NCBI GenBank assembly: GCA_964370045.1
Contig: CAYJGZ010000004.1
Span: 72,619-136,618 of the forward strand
Reading direction: 5' to 3'
DNA length: 64,000 nt
DNA from: JAAYCI01 sp964370045
GTDB lineage: Bacteria; Bacillota; Clostridia; Oscillospirales; Ruminococcaceae
The notes beneath the pieces are model-generated. The model saw nothing but the letters and a program-made list of their open reading frames with translations. It was not told the origin of the DNA and made no database searches. A program made the position numbers and the translations under genes. Shown piece by piece: positions 61,436 through 64,000 of the stretch. The number at the start of each line of letters is the position of its first letter. Position 1 is the stretch's first letter.

Positions 61436-62359
61436 ATGAGGGTGGAAGTGGAGAGAATACTCGAAGTGGATAGCCTTGTGAAAAAGTATGCCGAGGCTGC
61501 TGTGAACGCAGTGGATGGCATTAGCTTTGATGTCTTTAAGGGTGAATTTTTTTGCCTGCTTGGGGTGAATGGTGCCGGAAAAAGCACGACTATAAATATA
61601 ATATGCACCCTGCTGGGGAAAAGCTCGGGCGAGGTTGTCTTGGGTGGAAACAGGCTGGGAAAAGATGACGATGCAATAAGAAAAAGCATTGGTGTTGTGT
61701 TTCAGGGGAATGTCTTGGACGATGTTTTGACTGTGCGTGAGAACATTCTTTTGAGAGCATCGCTTTATGATATAGATGCCCAAAGTGCGAAAAAGCGGGT
61801 GGAAACTCTGGCGGAAAAGCTCTCCATGACGAGCTTTTTGGACAAAAAATATGAAAAGCTTTCGGGCGGACAACGCAGGAAATGTGACATTGCAAGGGCG
61901 CTACTGGCAAAGCCCAAAATATTGTTTTTAGACGAGCCGACAACGGGGCTGGACCCACAAAGCCGTATTGAACTTTGGCAGACGATAAACGATATTCGCG
62001 AGGAGGGTGATATGGCGGTTTTCCTCACTACGCACTACATGGAGGAGACGGAAAATGCCGACCGAGTGGCGATTATAGACAGTGGCAGGGTGCTTTGTGT
62101 TGATACGCCGCAAAAGCTTAAAACAGAGTATTCCTCCGACACTTTGCGCATTGTGGCAAAGCCGGGCGAGGAAGAGCGGATTGAAAAGCGCCTTGCTAAT
62201 GCCGAAAAACTTGCCGACACGTACACTCTTAGAATGAAAAATGGCGTTGATGCGATTGAACTTCTTTCGGAACTAAAGCCGTATATACATAGCTTTGAGA
62301 TGGAAAAAGGCAACATGGATAACGTGTTTTTGAACGTTGTGGGGAGGAAATCGCAGTGA
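61436..62359 (+). CDS. ABC-2 type exporter ATPase
   Basis: About 307 residues. Walker A LLGVNGAGKSTT, signature KLSGGQRRKCDIARALL, Walker B ILFLDEPTTGLD, H-loop LTTHYMEE. The C-terminal 90 residues after the ATPase are typical of drug/antibiotic exporters (CcmA/DrrA-like). ATG 61436 is the likeliest start though its ribosome site is weak. Overlaps the permease gene by 4 bases. Confidence 0.92.
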   Translation: MRVEVERILEVDSLVKKYAEAAVNAVDGISFDVFKGEFFCLLGVNGAGKSTTINIICTLLGKSSGEVVLGGNRLGKDDDAIRKSIGVVFQGNVLDDVLTVRENILLRASLYDIDAQSAKKRVETLAEKLSMTSFLDKKYEKLSGGQRRKCDIARALLAKPKILFLDEPTTGLDPQSRIELWQTINDIREEGDMAVFLTTHYMEETENADRVAIIDSGRVLCVDTPQKLKTEYSSDTLRIVAKPGEEERIEKRLANAEKLADTYTLRMKNGVDAIELLSELKPYIHSFEMEKGNMDNVFLNVVGRKSQ

Positions 62360-63255
62360 ATAAAACCCTTGCAACCCTTGTGAAAAGGGATGTTAAAATT
62401 TTTTATCGCACCAAGGGGAATATATTTTTTGCATCCCTCTCGGTGTTGATACTTGTTTTGCTACACATTATTATTTTTAGGGATATGTTTACGGACGCAT
62501 GGGTGGAGATAACAGCTCACTTTTCCGCCGTGCCCGAGCGGGAAAGTCTTGCGTGGATTGTGGACTGCTCTATGTTTGCCGCTATACTGCCAATAGGCGC
62601 GATTACGGTTTCGCTTGTGGCGCTGGGGCTTATGGTGCAAGACAGGGAAACAAACGCACTATCAGATTTTATGGTGTCTCCCATCAAGCGAAATTCCCTG
62701 CTTGCTTCCTATTTGATAAGCTCTCTTATCGTAGGATTTATTATACTTATGCTGTTTATATTGATGTTTGAAATTTACTTTTTGATTGTATATGGCGTGG
62801 GGCTTACGCTAATTCAGTTTGCGCTTATAACAGGCACGATAATTCTTTCGCTTGTGTTTGGGAATGTGTTCATGCTTTTGATTATAAGCTTTGTGAAGTC
62901 GCAACAATCACTGGGAGCGCTGGGCACAATAATAGGAACGATGCTGGGATTTTTAAGCGGCGCATATATCCCGGTGGGGCAGTTTGGCGAAGTTGTCGCA
63001 AGTGTTTTCAGTGCGTTGCCGTTTTTGCAAATCACGGTGCTTATGCGACAGGCATTTTTGTATGAAATGCAAAATGTGACGGGAATTACGCTGGACATGC
63101 TTCCCGAGCAGGTGACAAGGGAGATGGGGTTTGAAGTGTGGCTGGGCAGTGCGCACATTCCTGTTTGGGCGGTGGCGTTAATTGTGGGAGGAGTTACGCT
63201 GGCGATGCTTTTTGCGGTGGCAATTCGCTTTGACAAAATGAAAAAAGCGGAATAA
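62356..63255 (+). CDS. ABC-2 type exporter permease
   Basis: 299 residues from GTG 62356 (GTGA overlap with the ATPase stop; AGGAAA upstream). Six hydrophobic segments and the ABC-2 features VQDRETNALSDFMVSPIKRN and LGTIIGTMLGFLSGAYIPVGQF. With the ATPase it forms an efflux pump for an unknown lipid, drug or peptide. Confidence 0.9.
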   Translation: MNKTLATLVKRDVKIFYRTKGNIFFASLSVLILVLLHIIIFRDMFTDAWVEITAHFSAVPERESLAWIVDCSMFAAILPIGAITVSLVALGLMVQDRETNALSDFMVSPIKRNSLLASYLISSLIVGFIILMLFILMFEIYFLIVYGVGLTLIQFALITGTIILSLVFGNVFMLLIISFVKSQQSLGALGTIIGTMLGFLSGAYIPVGQFGEVVASVFSALPFLQITVLMRQAFLYEMQNVTGITLDMLPEQVTREMGFEVWLGSAHIPVWAVALIVGGVTLAMLFAVAIRFDKMKKAE

Positions 63256-63295
63256 GTGTGTGCTGGTGTTGTTCAGTACAAGAAAAAAAGAATAC

Positions 63296-63341
63296 AAAAA
63301 ACAGGATGTTACCGAGATGATACGGTGGCATCCTGTTTTTT
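63296..63341 (+). terminator. Terminator after the ABC-2 exporter
   Basis: AAAAAACAGGATG pairs with CATCCTGTTTTTT, with an inner ACCG/CGGT stem. Confidence 0.92.
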
Positions 63342-63380
63342 GTTGGTTGAATTTTGTGGGCGCTTAGCGCACCGCCGCAG

Positions 63381-64000
63381 CTAATTTTCGTGGTGGGGAT
63401 TGTTTTTTACGATGAATATTGCCCGAATTAGGGAGGTGACCAGCCGAGAAGTAAGCTCACGGTTTTGATAGTCGGAGCGCTTGATGAGATGGCTGGGCAT
63501 GTAGTGGGGCGTGGTGCGGTTAAGAGCCATGCCGCAAACATCGTTGTGGCAACGTGCGCAGGTGCAGGCAGAAAATTTCTGCACATAATAGTCGTAGTAG
63601 GTGTCGAATAAAGCCTCGGCGAGATTGATGGGGTAGGATTGTATGTCGTCCTCGGGTGGGGTGGGGTGGGTTGTTTGAGCAGGAGACACTTCGGGTGAGG
63701 AGGGTTGCACGGGCTGGGTTTCGGGCGCAGGTGCTTGCTCCTGTGGTGTTTCTTGGGGTGCTTCCTGCGCCGCGAACATGGCGGCGATAGCGTCCGCAGA
63801 CATGTTGCCGCCGCCCGAGGGTGCAGGGGCTTCGGGCGCAGGTGCTTGCTCCTGTGGTGTTTCTTGGGGTGCTTCCTGCGATGCGAACATGGCGGCGATA
63901 GCGTCCGCAGACATGTTGCCGCCGCCCGAGGGTGCAGGGGCTTGTGGCGCAGGTGCTTGCTCCTGTGGTGTCTCTTGGGGTGCTTCCTGCGATGCGAACA
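63381..64000 (-). CDS. ComFB-domain protein with 37-residue repeats (N-terminus outside window)
   Basis: The frame is open to the window end, so the start is missing. Visible are two full 37-residue repeats and part of a third, each beginning NMSADAIAAMFA and followed by a Gln/Glu/Pro/Ala-rich linker ending in SGGG; at DNA level the period is 111 bp. After an acidic Pro-rich spacer the C-terminal 90 residues carry ACTCARCHNDVCGMALNRTTPHYMPS, the Cys-rich core of the late-competence ComFB family, some of whose members are reported to bind cyclic di-GMP. The repeat motif recalls the SQDEIDALL start of FliM/FliN. Confidence 0.8.
   Translation of the reverse strand, partial: FASQEAPQETPQEQAPAPQAPAPSGGGNMSADAIAAMFASQEAPQETPQEQAPAPEAPAPSGGGNMSADAIAAMFAAQEAPQETPQEQAPAPETQPVQPSSPEVSPAQTTHPTPPEDDIQSYPINLAEALFDTYYDYYVQKFSACTCARCHNDVCGMALNRTTPHYMPSHLIKRSDYQNRELTSRLVTSLIRAIFIVKNNPHHEN

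Overview
The window looks like chromosomal DNA of an anaerobic, probably motile member of the Clostridia (Bacillota, perhaps Oscillospirales-like). The evidence is a complete type II fatty-acid cluster that uses FabK and is led by a FabT-like repressor, rubrerythrin, an ACT/PFL pair, a chemoreceptor, BTAD-type regulation, TTG and GTG starts with strong AGGAGG-like ribosome binding sites, and TTGACA/TATAAT promoters. No rRNA, phage, plasmid or transposase gene was seen. The genus cannot be fixed from sequence alone.

Layout. 1-4.2 kb: end of a LacI regulator, an O-acetylhomoserine sulfhydrylase and a chemoreceptor. 4.4-15.6 kb: the most unusual region. A strong promoter with a perfect TTAGC dyad drives a lipoprotein binding protein, a NifH-like ATPase, two NifD/NifK-like proteins, and a FecCD-type permease with its ATPase. 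A second promoter then drives a CydDC-like exporter pair, a YgbA_NO protein, a DUF454 membrane protein and a previously uncalled 59-residue Cys/His-rich protein. No nif cofactor-assembly genes are present, so this is a nitrogenase-like reductase coupled to uptake and export of an unknown, possibly metal-chelate or tetrapyrrole, substrate. 15.8-24 kb: HxlR regulator and nitroreductase, tRNA-Gln and tRNA-His, catalase, a three-gene minus-strand group and a BTAD regulator. 24-34.5 kb: fabT-fabH-acpP-fabK-fabD-fabG-fabF-accB-fabZ-accC-accD-accA, which makes malonyl-ACP and elongates acyl chains. 34.7-38.7 kb: DeoR, a second nitroreductase, TetR, a small protein and a ferredoxin-like aldo/keto reductase. 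38.8-45.5 kb: a GntR-controlled sugar or sugar-acid operon with a transaldolase-like enzyme, SDR, isomerase, lactonase and Ldh2 dehydrogenase, but no kinase or transporter. 45.7-64 kb: tRNA-Ala and mostly housekeeping genes (HPP, ACT/PFL, ackA, tmcAL, rubrerythrin, thioredoxin, DivIVA-like, LiaF-like, TtcA-like, rplM-rpsI, an ABC-2 exporter), ending in a truncated ComFB-domain protein with 37-residue repeats.

From about 25.8 kb to 61.4 kb the intergenic gaps carry a dispersed palindromic repeat (family A, 13 copies or remnants of a roughly 115-120 bp unit with a very stable central hairpin). A rarer repeat (family B) has 12-bp terminal inverted repeats in one copy. Neither is seen in the first 25 kb. 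One family A copy is flanked by a 20-bp duplication, and another carries a 111-bp structured insert in its hairpin loop.
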